Of a stretch of DNA of 64,000 bases, positions 39,550 through 48,519 are shown piece by piece. The DNA is from Clostridium ganghwense (GTDB lineage: Bacteria > Bacillota > Clostridia > Clostridiales > Clostridiaceae), in assembly GCF_026735165.1 (NCBI RefSeq), contig NZ_JAPQES010000002.1:62001-126000 (forward strand). Direction: 5' to 3'. Under the pieces are notes generated by a model. It made no database searches and was not told the origin of the DNA. It worked only from the letters and a program-made list of their open reading frames with translations. The position numbers and the translations under genes were made by a program. The number at the start of each line of letters is the position of its first letter. Positions within the stretch are counted from its first letter, which is position 1.

Positions 39550-39981
39550 CTATCTACCAATTTCTAATGCTTTCATAAACATACTTTTTTCTGAATTTAT
39601 AGCAGTTACATTTGCTTCATAAGCACGAGAAGCAGCTATCATATCAGCCATTTCATTTAAAACATTAACATTAGGCATCAAAACATACCCTTCATTATCT
39701 GCATCAGGATGTGATGGATTATACACTTTTCTTAAAGGTGAATTATCCTCTTTAATACCTACAGCTTTCACACCTTTTAATTTGCTTTGGTATGTATTTG
39801 TAGTTTTATTCAGCTCTTTCACCAAATTCTCTTCAAATACCGCAACTTTTCTTCTATAAGGTTGTCCATTTTCGCCTCTTGTTGTAGAAACATTCGCTAC
39901 ATTTGATGCAATAGTATCCATTCTTAGTCTTTCAGCTGAAAGACCACTTGAACTTATTCTTAATGAATTAAAAGCGCCCAT
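39550..39981 (-). CDS. flgC: FlgC, proximal rod protein
   Basis: 143 residues. [20 protein letters not shown] and [20 protein letters not shown] at the N-terminus, and [20 protein letters not shown] at the C-terminus, are FlgC hallmarks. Two bases separate it from flgB. Confidence 0.95.
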   Translation of the reverse strand: MGAFNSLRISSSGLSAERLRMDTIASNVANVSTTRGENGQPYRRKVAVFEENLVKELNKTTNTYQSKLKGVKAVGIKEDNSPLRKVYNPSHPDADNEGYVLMPNVNVLNEMADMIAASRAYEANVTAINSEKSMFMKALEIGR

Positions 39982-39982
39982 C

Positions 39983-40387
39983 TTATCTTCCTCCTGTTAT
40001 AATAGTTTTTTTCATTGACATTCTAGCATTTACTTCACTAATTAGTGCATTATATTTAAGATAATTAGCAGCTAAATTAGCCGTTTCATTCTCAATATCT
40101 ACATTATTTCCATCCATTCTCATACTGTCAGTTTTATCTGTTTCTATTTTCATTTCTCCTACTTTGTCCGTATCTGTTATATGCTTATTGTTAGTGCTTT
40201 TTAATTCTAACCCCTTATTCACTTCTTTCAAATTTTCTTCGAAAGTCACATAGTGTCTTTTATATCCTTTAGTGTTAATGTTAGCTATATTATTTGCTAT
40301 AACATCTTTTCTTTTTGAAGAAACATTTAAAGATTTTTTTAGTAGTTCATAGGTTCTTGTACTTGCAGAGACATTATCTATTTTCAT
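39983..40387 (-). CDS. flgB: FlgB, proximal rod protein
   Basis: 134 residues, first gene of the 24-kb flagellar operon. The N-terminal [19 protein letters not shown] and the C-terminal [20 protein letters not shown] are FlgB hallmarks. AAGGAGTTGAT precedes the ATG. Promoter candidates upstream are weak (see 40412-40445). Confidence 0.94.
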   Translation of the reverse strand: MKIDNVSASTRTYELLKKSLNVSSKRKDVIANNIANINTKGYKRHYVTFEENLKEVNKGLELKSTNNKHITDTDKVGEMKIETDKTDSMRMDGNNVDIENETANLAANYLKYNALISEVNARMSMKKTIITGGR

Positions 40388-40420
40388 TATATCAACTCCT
40401 TATATTTTTTCAAAATTAAT

Positions 40421-40452
40421 ATCTGATAAATCGACTACATTTTAAGTTAAAT
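40421..40452 (-). promoter_or_regulatory. Weak sigma-28-like promoter upstream of flgB
   Basis: Minus strand shows TAAA, 16 bases, GTCGATTT, close to the sigma-28 pattern TAAA-N15-GCCGATAT but with one extra spacer base and two box mismatches. A sigma-A promoter is expected too, but no good one stands out in this AT-rich stretch. Confidence 0.3.
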
Positions 40453-40929
40453 TTATTTAAATTTTACCACATTTTTTACCAAATATCTACTAATTTTTAA
40501 TCTCTACTAATTTTTCTATTAAATTTTTCATTTAAAATTCTTTTTTCACTTTTTCTGTCACTAGCATTTTTATTATATAATAATTTGTCCGTTTTTTAAA
40601 TAGTTTTAACTAAATTTTTATATTATATTAAATTTCAAATTAAACTTAATGTTTTAACGGTAAAATCAAAATAAAACTTACTATAAGCAAACCTAATGTT
40701 GGCAATCTTGAAATTATATTTTCCTAAAATCCTTTCTTTTAAATATGTCTTATCATATATATCGCAGTTATTTTTCAAACTTTTCCGACATTTCATGCAT
40801 TTAATTTGTTCTATTATGTCCCTATTTTGCTCCACAAATCCCCTATATTTTTAATACTTTTTTCGTTGTTTTCACAAAAACCTTAATTGAATTGTATTTC
40901 TTTAAAAATATTTGTATTGCAAATAAAAA

Positions 40930-40997
40930 AAGCCAACATAATTAGTTTAACTACTCCTCTATCACATAAAGCAATCAGAAACTAATTATGCTGGCTT
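40930..40997 (-). terminator. Long-stem terminator after the short flagellin transcript
   Basis: 19-bp arms (40930-40948 and 40979-40997) with one mismatch, followed on the minus strand by a T7 run. The 30-base tip contains GATAGAGGAG. Similar long-stem terminators with a GGA-containing tip occur at 46379, 53522 and 53984. Confidence 0.8.
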
Positions 40998-41000
40998 ACA

Positions 41001-41147
41001 TCTAGCCGAATAGACTCCTATTCTCTATCTATCATACCAGTATATTATTTATTTTTTATACACTATCATTTCATATTGACCCATTTTGTATTAATATACT
41101 TCTAGCTAAATAAATACTTATTCTCTATTAGTCATACTAATACATTA
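41001..41147 (-). repeat. Two imperfect 47-base hairpin units offset by exactly 100 bases
   Basis: The units starting at 41001 and 41101 align without gaps, sharing TCTAGC, TTCTCTAT and TCATAC blocks. Each forms a small hairpin: GAATAG/CTATTC in the first and AATAA/TTATT in the second, with a G-C pair replaced by A-T. They lie in the 3' region of the short flagellin transcript. Confidence 0.55.
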
Positions 41148-41332
41148 AACAACAACTACAAATCAATTCTACACTATCATGTTCATTAATTCAATTTTTA
41201 CTCAACATTATATTTTACTATTATTTGAATTTATATTCATATACTATAAGTTTTTCTTTTGAATCTACATATTTTTATTTATTTTAGCAAAAATTATATT
41301 TTCTTAACCAAAAATATCTAGGCAGCTTTTCG

Positions 41333-42211
41333 CTACCTAGACTTTACATTCTCCAGTACCCTCAATATATCTTGTGGAAATTTATTTGACTGTACCATCA
41401 TTGCATGACCTGCATCAATTAAAACACTACTTCTTGTAAATTCCATCATTTCTTCTGCCAAATCCGCATCTCTTATTTTACTTTCTGCCCCTGTAATCTT
41501 ATCATGTATTTCTCCTACCCTTTCGTAGGTACTTTCAAATTTATTTTCTAGTGCCCCATATTTACTGCTAGCCCCTAGAACTGTATTTAAAGCTCCATCT
41601 ATTATTGATAAAGCCTTATCCGTTCCTAAACCTTCAAGCCCATCTTTAAGTTCGCTTAGTGAATTTGCTCCATCACTTAAATTATTACTTGATAAATCAT
41701 AAATAGGTATTTCCACTTTTTCTCCTACATTAGCTCCTATTGTCATATCCATTTTTTTTGGAGAATTATTATCATATTTCTTTGTTAGATCTTTCTCACC
41801 ATTCAACAAAGTGGTTCCGTTAAATTCCGTATTAGCAGTAATAGAATCTATACCTTCTATCATTTGATTGATTTCCATTTGAATATTTTCTTTATCTCCA
41901 GGAGTATTGGTACCATTTCCTGCTTGTACAGTTAGTTCCCTTATTCTTTGAAGCATAGATGTTATACTATTAAGTCCCCCCTCTGCAGTTTGAAGCATAC
42001 TAACTCCGTCTTGTGCATTTCTCTGAGCCATTTGCAGTCCTCTTATTTGCATTCTCATTCTTTCACTGCTAGCTATAGCATTAGGATTGTCTTTTGCACC
42101 ATTTATTTTATATCCTGACGAAATTCTACCTAAAGCTTTACTCTGGTTAGCCAAAACTTTTGTATGTTCTCTGTATATATTAAGAGAGGCTAAATTATGA
42201 TTTAATCTCAT
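41333..42211 (-). CDS. Short divergent flagellin-like protein
   Basis: 292 residues. N-terminal D0/D1 (MRLNHNLASLNIYREHTKVL, SSGYKINGAKDNPNAIASSE) and C-terminal D1/D0 (DADLAEEMMEFTRSSVLIDA, QDILRVLENV) are flagellin helices, joined by a short middle of about 100 residues. It differs clearly from the two larger flagellins, which share near-identical ends. A good sigma-28 promoter lies upstream (42253-42279). It may be a minor filament or junction flagellin; HAP3/FlgL is less likely given the intact flagellin ends. Confidence 0.85.
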   Translation of the reverse strand: MRLNHNLASLNIYREHTKVLANQSKALGRISSGYKINGAKDNPNAIASSERMRMQIRGLQMAQRNAQDGVSMLQTAEGGLNSITSMLQRIRELTVQAGNGTNTPGDKENIQMEINQMIEGIDSITANTEFNGTTLLNGEKDLTKKYDNNSPKKMDMTIGANVGEKVEIPIYDLSSNNLSDGANSLSELKDGLEGLGTDKALSIIDGALNTVLGASSKYGALENKFESTYERVGEIHDKITGAESKIRDADLAEEMMEFTRSSVLIDAGHAMMVQSNKFPQDILRVLENVKSR

Positions 42212-42252
42212 ATTATCAACTCCATTTTTTCAATAATTGTACCTTACATTTA

Positions 42253-42279
42253 TTATCGTTCTTATACCTTAGTACTTTA
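42253..42279 (-). promoter_or_regulatory. Sigma-28 promoter of the short flagellin gene
   Basis: On the minus strand TAAA (42279-42276), exactly 15 bases, AACGATAA (42260-42253), matching the SigD/FliA pattern TAAA-N15-GCCGATAT at all -35 positions and five of eight -10 positions, including the CGATA core. It ends about 41 bases before the ATG. Confidence 0.7.
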
Positions 42280-42341
42280 GTACTATTTTTACATATTTCC
42301 ATAATAGCATAAATGTATACAACTTTTCACTTTTTAAAAAT

Positions 42342-42377
42342 CAAAAGACATTCTTATATAAATTAGAATGCCTTTTT
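42342..42377 (-). terminator. Intrinsic terminator after the 42382 gene
   Basis: CATTCT and AGAATG arms flanked by A- and T-runs (AAAAG/CTTTT) with a 10-base AT loop, ending in T-rich sequence on the minus strand, directly after the unknown gene at 42382 and before the short flagellin gene. Confidence 0.65.
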
Positions 42378-42381
42378 TCTT

Positions 42382-42702
42382 CTAATATACCATCATATCA
42401 TCAGGATACATTTGCAAATAATCTTCATACATTCTATTAGCATCATGTTCACTAACTTTACCATTTTGTAAATCTCTATATAGCATATATAACTTAATAT
42501 GCAATTCTGGATTTTTTATTTTACTTTCCTTCATCTTTTCATGCAATATATCTTTAAAAGCTTTTTCTTTCTTTATTTCACTAACACTATTTATATATTC
42601 AACCAACTTTTGTACTTTTGTTTTAACTATTTCCTCAGCAGCTACAATTTCTATTTCTTTTAACTCTTGAATAATTTTTTCAATCATTTCATCTTTAATC
42701 AA
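42382..42702 (-). CDS. Unknown helical protein downstream of the fliT-like gene
   Basis: 106 residues, highly charged and probably all-helical, ending in PDDMMVY, with no membrane segment or cysteine. I recognise no family. It begins with TTG preceded by AGGGG at 8 bases and is followed by a terminator, so it is likely the last gene of the fliD transcript. FliS, usually in this position, is absent from the window; this protein lacks the FliS sequence pattern but could be another filament-related chaperone. Confidence 0.6.
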   Translation of the reverse strand: MIKDEMIEKIIQELKEIEIVAAEEIVKTKVQKLVEYINSVSEIKKEKAFKDILHEKMKESKIKNPELHIKLYMLYRDLQNGKVSEHDANRMYEDYLQMYPDDMMVY

Positions 42703-42732
42703 CTTTATATCCCCTACCCTCTTTATATAAGA

Positions 42733-43068
42733 TTACACTTCTCTAGCTAAAAATACAGCTTTCGTTGCTACTGTGTTATACTGATTTTTAACATTTCTTG
42801 CCTTTATACTTTCATCCATTTTTCTTTTTACTTCTATTTTCTTTGCATTCATCATGCTGAAAAGTTCTTTTTCCTTCTCCATTATACCATATTCATTACA
42901 AATATTTTTAAAATCTTCTTGTGAATATTGTATTTTTTTCATATCTTCTATAATATAGTCTCTACTTTGTATTAAACTTTCAACATCTTCAATCTCATCT
43001 CTTTTTAAACATTCCATTGCTTGTAATGTTATTTGTTTATATTTTGTTAAGCATTCTCTCAAACTCAC
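42733..43068 (-). CDS. FliT-like export chaperone
   Basis: 111 residues from GTG at 43068, with AAGGGGG six bases upstream. Helical: LTKYKQITLQAMECLKRDEI followed by an SRDYIIEDMKKI motif and a second helix pair ending KARNVKNQYNT. This resembles the FliT family (FliD chaperone), and the gene directly follows fliD as in many clostridia. Sequence similarity is low, so context carries weight. The longer ATG frame begins inside a palindromic repeat and is less likely. Confidence 0.6.
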   Translation of the reverse strand: MSLRECLTKYKQITLQAMECLKRDEIEDVESLIQSRDYIIEDMKKIQYSQEDFKNICNEYGIMEKEKELFSMMNAKKIEVKRKMDESIKARNVKNQYNTVATKAVFLAREV

Positions 43069-43089
43069 TTGAATCCCCCTTTTTAGCAG

Positions 43090-43140
43090 TTGAGAATTGA
43101 AAATGAACATTGTCTCTAAATTTCACTTTTCAATTCTCAA
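43090..43140. repeat. Dispersed palindromic repeat after fliD
   Basis: Perfect 14-bp arms TTGAGAATTGAAAA (43090-43103) and complement (43127-43140) around 23 bases, with further TTGAAAATTG-like sequence beside it. Member of the TTGA-AATTG family also seen at 29630, 46338, 54263 and 57340. Confidence 0.65.
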
Positions 43141-43156
43141 TTTTCAATTATTTAAA

Positions 43157-46100
43157 TTACATACCTAATTGCTGAGCCAAGTAAGCAGATTGTGCATTTA
43201 AATTATTCATAGCAGTTTCAAGGCGTGAAAATTGTTGATAATATTTTTCTTGCTTAGCATACATCTTTTTCAAAGCATTCTGTATTGCTATATTCTGCTT
43301 ATGTATTTGGTCCGATATAGTATTTTTTGATGCTCTTCCCCCACCGCTTAAACTAAAATCAAACTGTTTATTAGCATATATATTCATGGAACCAGACAAA
43401 GAAAATTTACCATCCTCACCTAACCCAGCTCTTCCAACATAATCCTGGAATATACATTTCATTCTTGTAAATATTCCATCTTCATTGTATTTCTCAGACC
43501 CAACATATGTTTTTGAACTACTGACAAATGAGTTACTCTCGTTAAAAAAGAATTTTTCTACTTCCCCAGAATTACTTTTTATAGCCTTCAATAAAGCATC
43601 CTCTTTTATATCTATTTGTCCTGTTCTTTTATAATCACCATACATATCCACCCCTACAGCATTATCTCCATATTTTCCAAAATAAATTGAAGAATCTTTA
43701 ACTGAACTAGTAAAAGCTCCTCTTAATTCTGTGAACATTCTTTCTAATAAATCATCATTTCTTAATATACCTTGTTTACCTTTTGCTTCCCATTTCTCTA
43801 TATCTTCTTTACTCATTGCTTTCTTTTGCTCATCCGTAAGTGGTTTGTACTCACCAACCTTAGGTCTCTTCTCTGTTAATTTTTTTTGTAATTTTTCAAT
43901 AAGCTTATTGTAATCGTCAACAAATTCTCTCACTTTATCAACTACCTTTTGCTCATCTGAGTTAACCGTTAAGCTTGTTTCGCCTGTACTTTTAACGTCA
44001 TAAGTTACACCGTTAGCTGTAAAATTATTTGATTTTTCAGTTATAGTTATCTCACTATCCCCTGGTGATTCTATCTTAACCACAGCATCTTGACCCATCG
44101 TAGATGCACTTGACTTTAATCCTAAACCAGATACTACATCTGTATCTGTACCTTCAAAAGATATTGATATATCACTATTAAATTCCTTAGGTTTGATTGA
44201 AATTTTACCTGTACTATCATCGAAACTTGCTATAATTTTTCCTGAATTATCTACGTGTTTATTTATTTTTTCAAGCAAACTTTCAATTTTTTCATCTGCA
44301 TCAATACTAATAGATGACATATCTACAGTCTTAATCTTTTTCTGCGCTTCATCATAGTACGAATAGGATAATTTAAGCTCTTTACCTCCTATTATTGACC
44401 CTATATCTGTTGCTTTATTTGCAGTAATTATACTTCTATCATTATCAGCTAAATCCTTTAACTCTTGGTTATCTATTGTTGTTTCAGTTATTTTTACTTC
44501 TCCTTTACCAGTTATATCATTAAATTTTATATATTTTTTGCCTGCTTCCTCAACATATTGAGCTGATATTTTTCCCTCTAAATCACTATTACCAATCTTT
44601 TCATTAAGATCTTTAACTATTTTTCCTAAATCGTCATCATCACTTAATGTAAATGTTTTTGTATTTGGTGGTGTACCTCCATAATTAAAGGTTATATCTT
44701 TCCCCTTCCAATTGTTTATATCATCAACTTCAACTTTAGTATTAAGTGATTTCCCTTCTATACTAGAAGTTTGCATTCCTAATGTTTTTAATAATTCATT
44801 GTTAGTACTGTCAAAAGACATTACGGCATCACTTCCAGTTTCCTTTGAAACAAATGAAAATTTCCCTGTAACTTCATCAAAGCTAGCTATAACCTTACCT
44901 AATGTCTTTGAATTTATGTCTTTTATCAACTTATCAATTGTTTCACCTTTACTAATATCTATATATGCTTCTCCACCATTATATGAGATATGAAGCTGTT
45001 CTTTCTCGTCTAAACTTGAATTAAGTTCTTCTAATTTTGTTGACTTCGAAAGATTTATTATATCCTTAGCTGATATATCAGTTACACCTGTTACACCAGT
45101 TACAGCATTCGATGCACTTGGAGCCATCTTAATCTCAGCTTTTGATAAATTTGAAAATTTTATATATCCTTCTGTTCCTTCCTGTATATAAGAAGCAGTA
45201 AGTTTTCCTTTCAACTGTGACATGTTAGATATTTGTTTGTTTATATCCGCTACTATCTCATCATATTCTCCATTTTTAGAATTCAAATCAGCTATTGACG
45301 AACTTATATCTAATTGCGATTTGGCAGTAACACTAAAATCTATATTAATTTTTTGCTCTAAAAATTTAGATATTCCAAATTCGCTTCCTGTATTTTCCAC
45401 TCCATCTTTATCTTTAAAACTTATATTAACTGCATCACTTGTTAATTTTTCAAATTTTATTTTACCACTATCATATGAAGCAGTTACTTTACCTCTTAAA
45501 TCTGGTGATGCAAATATTTGTTTATTTATATCATCTATCATTTGCTTATTTATAACTGCATCATCTGGTTTACTTATATTTGATATTTTAGTATTTGTTG
45601 AGTCAAAAAAATCTACGCTAAGTCCTTCATCAACTAGCTTTGAAATTTCAAACCCCTTGTTAGTTGTACTAACACTACCATCACTTAATTTTACTGTAAA
45701 CTTATCACTTGTTAAATCTTGAAATTTCACATAATCTTTACCCCCATCGCTAACATATGCAGCAACTACTTTTCCTTTTAACTTCGGGTTATTATTTATC
45801 TGTTTATTTATGTTATCAATTATATGTTCACTTTTATTTTTGTTATGTAATGTAGATTTAGTAGTAACTTCAAAATCTATACTTTTCCCCTTCCAATTAG
45901 CTCCATCATTAATCTTAAACTGTGCATTAATCGAACTTCCTTTTACAGATGCTCCTTTAGCCATTTGTTCAACATTTAGTTTATATGAACCTTCAACTGC
46001 ACCTGCTACAGCTTTTGCTGTAGCTATATTTTCATTAACAGAGCTTACAGAAAAAGGATTGAAAGTTGATTTAGTTATACACTTTTCTGAACCAACCTTA

Positions 46101-46312
46101 AAATACTCCTGAAATTTCTTCATTTCTTTTATAAATTCTCTATACGCTTCTTGCTTCCATTGTAAATACTGCTCCTGCTGTTTAACTTTATCAACCTTTA
46201 TTTGTTCAGCTTTCATCATTTTTTTTACAGCTTCATCAACATCAATTCCCGATGCCATCCCTGTAAACCTTAACCTATTTGCAGCACTAGAATATATACT
46301 CGTATCACTCAT
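43157..46312 (-). CDS. fliD: FliD, filament cap (HAP2), greatly enlarged by internal repeats
   Basis: 1051 residues, about twice the usual 450-550. The N-terminal FliD domain (RFTGMASGIDVDEAVKKMMK, about 15-34) and the C-terminal domain ending in the coiled AIQNALKKMYAKQEKYYQQF, LETAMNNLNAQSAYLAQQLG are intact. In between lie six related units of about 95-110 residues with cores KLKGKVVAAYV...YVKF (near 177), DLRGKVTASY (271), QLKGKLTASYI (366), LGKVIASFD (471), DLEGKISAQYV (577) and SGKIIASFDD (690), the 'flagellin IN' motif type. It caps the filament and folds incoming flagellin. GGGAGG precedes the ATG. Confidence 0.92.
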   Translation of the reverse strand: MSDTSIYSSAANRLRFTGMASGIDVDEAVKKMMKAEQIKVDKVKQQEQYLQWKQEAYREFIKEMKKFQEYFKVGSEKCITKSTFNPFSVSSVNENIATAKAVAGAVEGSYKLNVEQMAKGASVKGSSINAQFKINDGANWKGKSIDFEVTTKSTLHNKNKSEHIIDNINKQINNNPKLKGKVVAAYVSDGGKDYVKFQDLTSDKFTVKLSDGSVSTTNKGFEISKLVDEGLSVDFFDSTNTKISNISKPDDAVINKQMIDDINKQIFASPDLRGKVTASYDSGKIKFEKLTSDAVNISFKDKDGVENTGSEFGISKFLEQKINIDFSVTAKSQLDISSSIADLNSKNGEYDEIVADINKQISNMSQLKGKLTASYIQEGTEGYIKFSNLSKAEIKMAPSASNAVTGVTGVTDISAKDIINLSKSTKLEELNSSLDEKEQLHISYNGGEAYIDISKGETIDKLIKDINSKTLGKVIASFDEVTGKFSFVSKETGSDAVMSFDSTNNELLKTLGMQTSSIEGKSLNTKVEVDDINNWKGKDITFNYGGTPPNTKTFTLSDDDDLGKIVKDLNEKIGNSDLEGKISAQYVEEAGKKYIKFNDITGKGEVKITETTIDNQELKDLADNDRSIITANKATDIGSIIGGKELKLSYSYYDEAQKKIKTVDMSSISIDADEKIESLLEKINKHVDNSGKIIASFDDSTGKISIKPKEFNSDISISFEGTDTDVVSGLGLKSSASTMGQDAVVKIESPGDSEITITEKSNNFTANGVTYDVKSTGETSLTVNSDEQKVVDKVREFVDDYNKLIEKLQKKLTEKRPKVGEYKPLTDEQKKAMSKEDIEKWEAKGKQGILRNDDLLERMFTELRGAFTSSVKDSSIYFGKYGDNAVGVDMYGDYKRTGQIDIKEDALLKAIKSNSGEVEKFFFNESNSFVSSSKTYVGSEKYNEDGIFTRMKCIFQDYVGRAGLGEDGKFSLSGSMNIYANKQFDFSLSGGGRASKNTISDQIHKQNIAIQNALKKMYAKQEKYYQQFSRLETAMNNLNAQSAYLAQQLGM

Positions 46313-46337
46313 ATTTTATACCTCCCATTTATTTAGT

Positions 46338-46349
46338 TGACAATTGTCA
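46338..46349. repeat. Palindromic TGACAATTGTCA upstream of fliD
   Basis: A perfect 12-base palindrome, matching the core of the dispersed TTGACAATTG repeat family, 26 bases before the fliD start. Confidence 0.5.
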
Positions 46350-46378
46350 GTGGATTTTTCAAAACTCAGTCAATAAAA

Positions 46379-46446
46379 AAGGATGATTAATAAACCCATC
46401 TCCTCTTCGCCTCCTGCAAAGTTAGATAAATTTACTAATCATCCTT
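46379..46446 (-). terminator. Long-stem terminator between flagellinolysin and fliD
   Basis: 16-bp arms (46379-46394 and 46431-46446, one G-T wobble on the minus strand) followed by TTTTTTATT. The tip forms GC-AGGAG-GC (46409-46417). The arms are nearly identical to the terminator at 53984-54053, so this is a repeated element. Confidence 0.8.
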
Positions 46447-46537
46447 GGTTAATTTTCATATTTCTTTATAATCTATATTTCGTATTCACAAAAGAAAACT
46501 TTACAAATACTAAAAAATAAACTAACATATTATAAAT

Positions 46538-46565
46538 AAGCCAACAGACTTTAATCTGTTGGCTT
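46538..46565 (-). terminator. Intrinsic terminator of the flagellinolysin gene
   Basis: Perfect 11-bp stem AAGCCAACAGA (46538-46548) with its complement (46555-46565), 6-base loop, then TATTTATAA on the minus strand. It follows the repeated 3' UTR element at 46572-46640. Confidence 0.8.
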
Positions 46566-46571
46566 ACTTAT

Positions 46572-46640
46572 AAAAGGAAACTCCTTCTCCTCTCGTCGAA
46601 GGAGTAAGCGACTATCACAAAATCAAAGATTTTGGATATC
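46572..46640 (-). repeat. Two-hairpin 3' UTR element directly after flagellinolysin
   Basis: Starting 3 bases after the stop codon, the minus strand reads hairpin 1 (TATC-CAAAATC, loop TTT, complement GATTTTG-TGATA), then CGCTTA, then hairpin 2 (ACTCCTTC...GAAGGAGT, loop with AGAGGA) and TTTCCTTT. Two related copies follow the flagellin at 52225. Stems differ but keep pairing between copies. Confidence 0.65.
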
Positions 46641-46643
46641 TGC

Positions 46644-48437
46644 TTATCTTAATAATTGAAGAACTCCTTGTGGTTGTTGATTAGCTTGAGCAAGCATTGC
46701 TTGAGCAGCTTGATTAAGAATATTATTTTTACTGAAATTCATCATTTCTTTAGCCATATCTACATCTCTAACTCTTGATTCTGCAGCACTTAAGTTTTCT
46801 AAAGATGTTCCTAGGTTATTTATAGTATGTTCTAATCTATTTTGGTATGCACCAAGTTTTGATCTAAATGTAGATACTTTGTTTATAGCATCATCAAATT
46901 TTTTAATAGCTTCTGATGCATCATCGTGAGTTAATACATTTAACGCTTGTTCTGCAATTTCACTTGATGTTCCATCTGTAACTCCAAATTTTTCATCTTT
47001 ACCTGAAGTTGTAATACCAAGTGCTGATGCTCTCATATCTTCAAGTTTAAGAGTCATGCTTTGTCCTTTATTTGCTCCTATTTGAAGATTAACTTCTGGA
47101 GAACCTTCATTTTCATCTGGCCAAATAATATTAAAATGTTGAAGAGGTTGTCCATCTGTTTTATCTGTAGCATCCCCTTCTTTAATTACATCTTCAGCTT
47201 TTATATCAGCACCACCAGTACTTTTTCCTCCTATAGCACCTACGTCTGCTTCATCTGAACCCCAATTTAATTGAAGACCTTTTATAAAATCTATTCCCTC
47301 TGTTCCTGTACCAAATTTAGTTGCTAAATCTGTTGTACTCTTACAACCTGATGCTCCTTTTGAAGTCAATGCAGCTTCCAAAGCAGCTTTTCCATCAGTT
47401 CCTGCATTATTTTTTATATCTCCCATTAAACCACTCATATCATTAGCAGTTGATAACTTTGCACTTAAATATTTAACTGCAATATAAGCTGCTGAGTATT
47501 CTATATTTGCCTTATTCCCACTAGCATCCCAATTACCTCCATTTAAAAGACGAACTACTTCATCCTTTAACTTACCTACATTTGTATCATCTGCACCTGT
47601 TCCTGTTTTATTTCCTATAACACCTTTTAATCTTTCATCTGCACCTGCCATAAATTCTGCTGTACCTTCTGCAAACCAAGTTGGCATAGAATTCATTTTG
47701 CTTGCTCCAAGTGCATCATCCATAACAGCATGAGTCATTTCATGTGCTAATATTCTATCATTATAAAGTCTACCATGAATATTTGCTCCATCTGCTCCAG
47801 TCCCTGGGGTAAAGTCATCTACATCTATATTTAATTCTAACTCTAAAGAATTCCCACCAACATGGGCCATTTCTCCATAAGCTCCGCCTGATGTAAATGT
47901 TATTTTAAGATTTGTTCCTTTTCCTTCTAATCCATAATTATCTTTTATCCTTTTTTCTGCCATCTCAAGCCAGCCGTTTTTAAGACCTTTTATAATATTA
48001 TCTTTAACTTCCTTAGATACCCCTGAACTTAAAAGTTTTTTAGTATTAAATTCTGTAGTATTCCCTATTCTATTTACTTCTGAAGTTAACTGATTTATTT
48101 CCTTTTGAATTTGTTGTCTATCTTCTTCAATATTAGTATCATTAGATGCTTGTATAGATAATTCTCTCATTCTTTGAAGTATTGAATGAGTCTCATTTAA
48201 AGCACCTTCTGCTGTTTGAATTAAGGATATACCATCTTGAGCATTTCTTGATGCTTGATCAAGCCCTCTTATTTGTCCTCTCATCTTTTCAGAAATAGCA
48301 AGACCTGCTGCATCATCTCCTGCTCTGTTTATTCGAAGTCCTGAAGATAGTTTTTCCATTGACTTTCCTGCTTTTGCGACATTACTCATCATGTTTCTAT
48401 GAGCATTCATTGCATTCATGTTATGGTTTATTATCAT
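46644..48437 (-). CDS. Flagellinolysin: flagellin with a zinc metallopeptidase domain
   Basis: 597 residues. Residues 1-~136 and ~450-597 are almost identical to the neighbouring 385-residue flagellin ([17 protein letters not shown] start; [10 protein letters not shown] end), so it should be exported and polymerise. In the surface-exposed middle is a gluzincin-type peptidase: HEMTH at 232-236, with Glu257 in WFAEGTAEF (254-262) as likely third zinc ligand, 21 residues after the second His. This is the flagellinolysin architecture described for C. haemolyticum. The protease would line the filament. AAGGAGGT precedes the ATG and a conserved hairpin lies upstream. No frameshift or missing catalytic residue is visible. 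Confidence 0.95.
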   Translation of the reverse strand: MIINHNMNAMNAHRNMMSNVAKAGKSMEKLSSGLRINRAGDDAAGLAISEKMRGQIRGLDQASRNAQDGISLIQTAEGALNETHSILQRMRELSIQASNDTNIEEDRQQIQKEINQLTSEVNRIGNTTEFNTKKLLSSGVSKEVKDNIIKGLKNGWLEMAEKRIKDNYGLEGKGTNLKITFTSGGAYGEMAHVGGNSLELELNIDVDDFTPGTGADGANIHGRLYNDRILAHEMTHAVMDDALGASKMNSMPTWFAEGTAEFMAGADERLKGVIGNKTGTGADDTNVGKLKDEVVRLLNGGNWDASGNKANIEYSAAYIAVKYLSAKLSTANDMSGLMGDIKNNAGTDGKAALEAALTSKGASGCKSTTDLATKFGTGTEGIDFIKGLQLNWGSDEADVGAIGGKSTGGADIKAEDVIKEGDATDKTDGQPLQHFNIIWPDENEGSPEVNLQIGANKGQSMTLKLEDMRASALGITTSGKDEKFGVTDGTSSEIAEQALNVLTHDDASEAIKKFDDAINKVSTFRSKLGAYQNRLEHTINNLGTSLENLSAAESRVRDVDMAKEMMNFSKNNILNQAAQAMLAQANQQPQGVLQLLR

Positions 48438-48463
48438 TTATTTGTACCTCCTTGCATTCTCAA

Positions 48464-48504
48464 TGTACTTCCTTGCACACTTATTTTAAAAGTCATTAAT
48501 AACT
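48464..48504 (-). promoter_or_regulatory. CsrA-type leader of the flagellinolysin mRNA
   Basis: Minus strand: hairpin AGTTA-TTAA-TGACT (48504-48491), then hairpin TGTGC-AAGGAA-GTACA (48479-48464) with GGA in the loop, then AAGGAGG at the ribosome site (48453-48446). The flagellin at 53382 has the same two hairpins with compensatory changes. This resembles the BS1/BS2 CsrA sites in the Bacillus hag leader. Confidence 0.6.
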
Positions 48505-48519
48505 CCTAATACGAAATTA

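Larger units (their letters stand above)
40388..41332. other. 945-base gap: flgB promoter region and 3' UTR of the short flagellin gene
   Basis: It holds the flgB upstream region (about 40388-40500), a very AT-rich stretch, a long terminator hairpin (40930-40997) and two related hairpin-forming units 100 bases apart (41001-41047 and 41101-41147). A 66-codon frame at 40635-40835 with a GTG start is not convincing. Confidence 0.6.

Noticed and set aside
40635-40835. 66-codon minus-strand frame with CxxC near the N-terminus
   Set aside because: GTG start with only a poor 4-base spacing from AGGGG, biased AT composition without codon structure, no neighbour in the same transcript; likely chance.
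41001-41147. CRISPR-like array
   Set aside because: Only two diverged units, unequal to a constant repeat with variable spacers, and no cas genes.
45222-45722. 166-codon plus-strand frame opposite fliD
   Set aside because: Shadow of the fliD reading frame; Ser/Leu-rich antisense translation of low-complexity repeats, no ribosome site.
46572-46640. Possible known riboswitch (c-di-GMP, glycine or purine) in the flagellin 3' region
   Set aside because: The conserved parts do not match the cores I know for these classes, and the element lies after, not before, a gene. Kept as an unclassified repeat instead.
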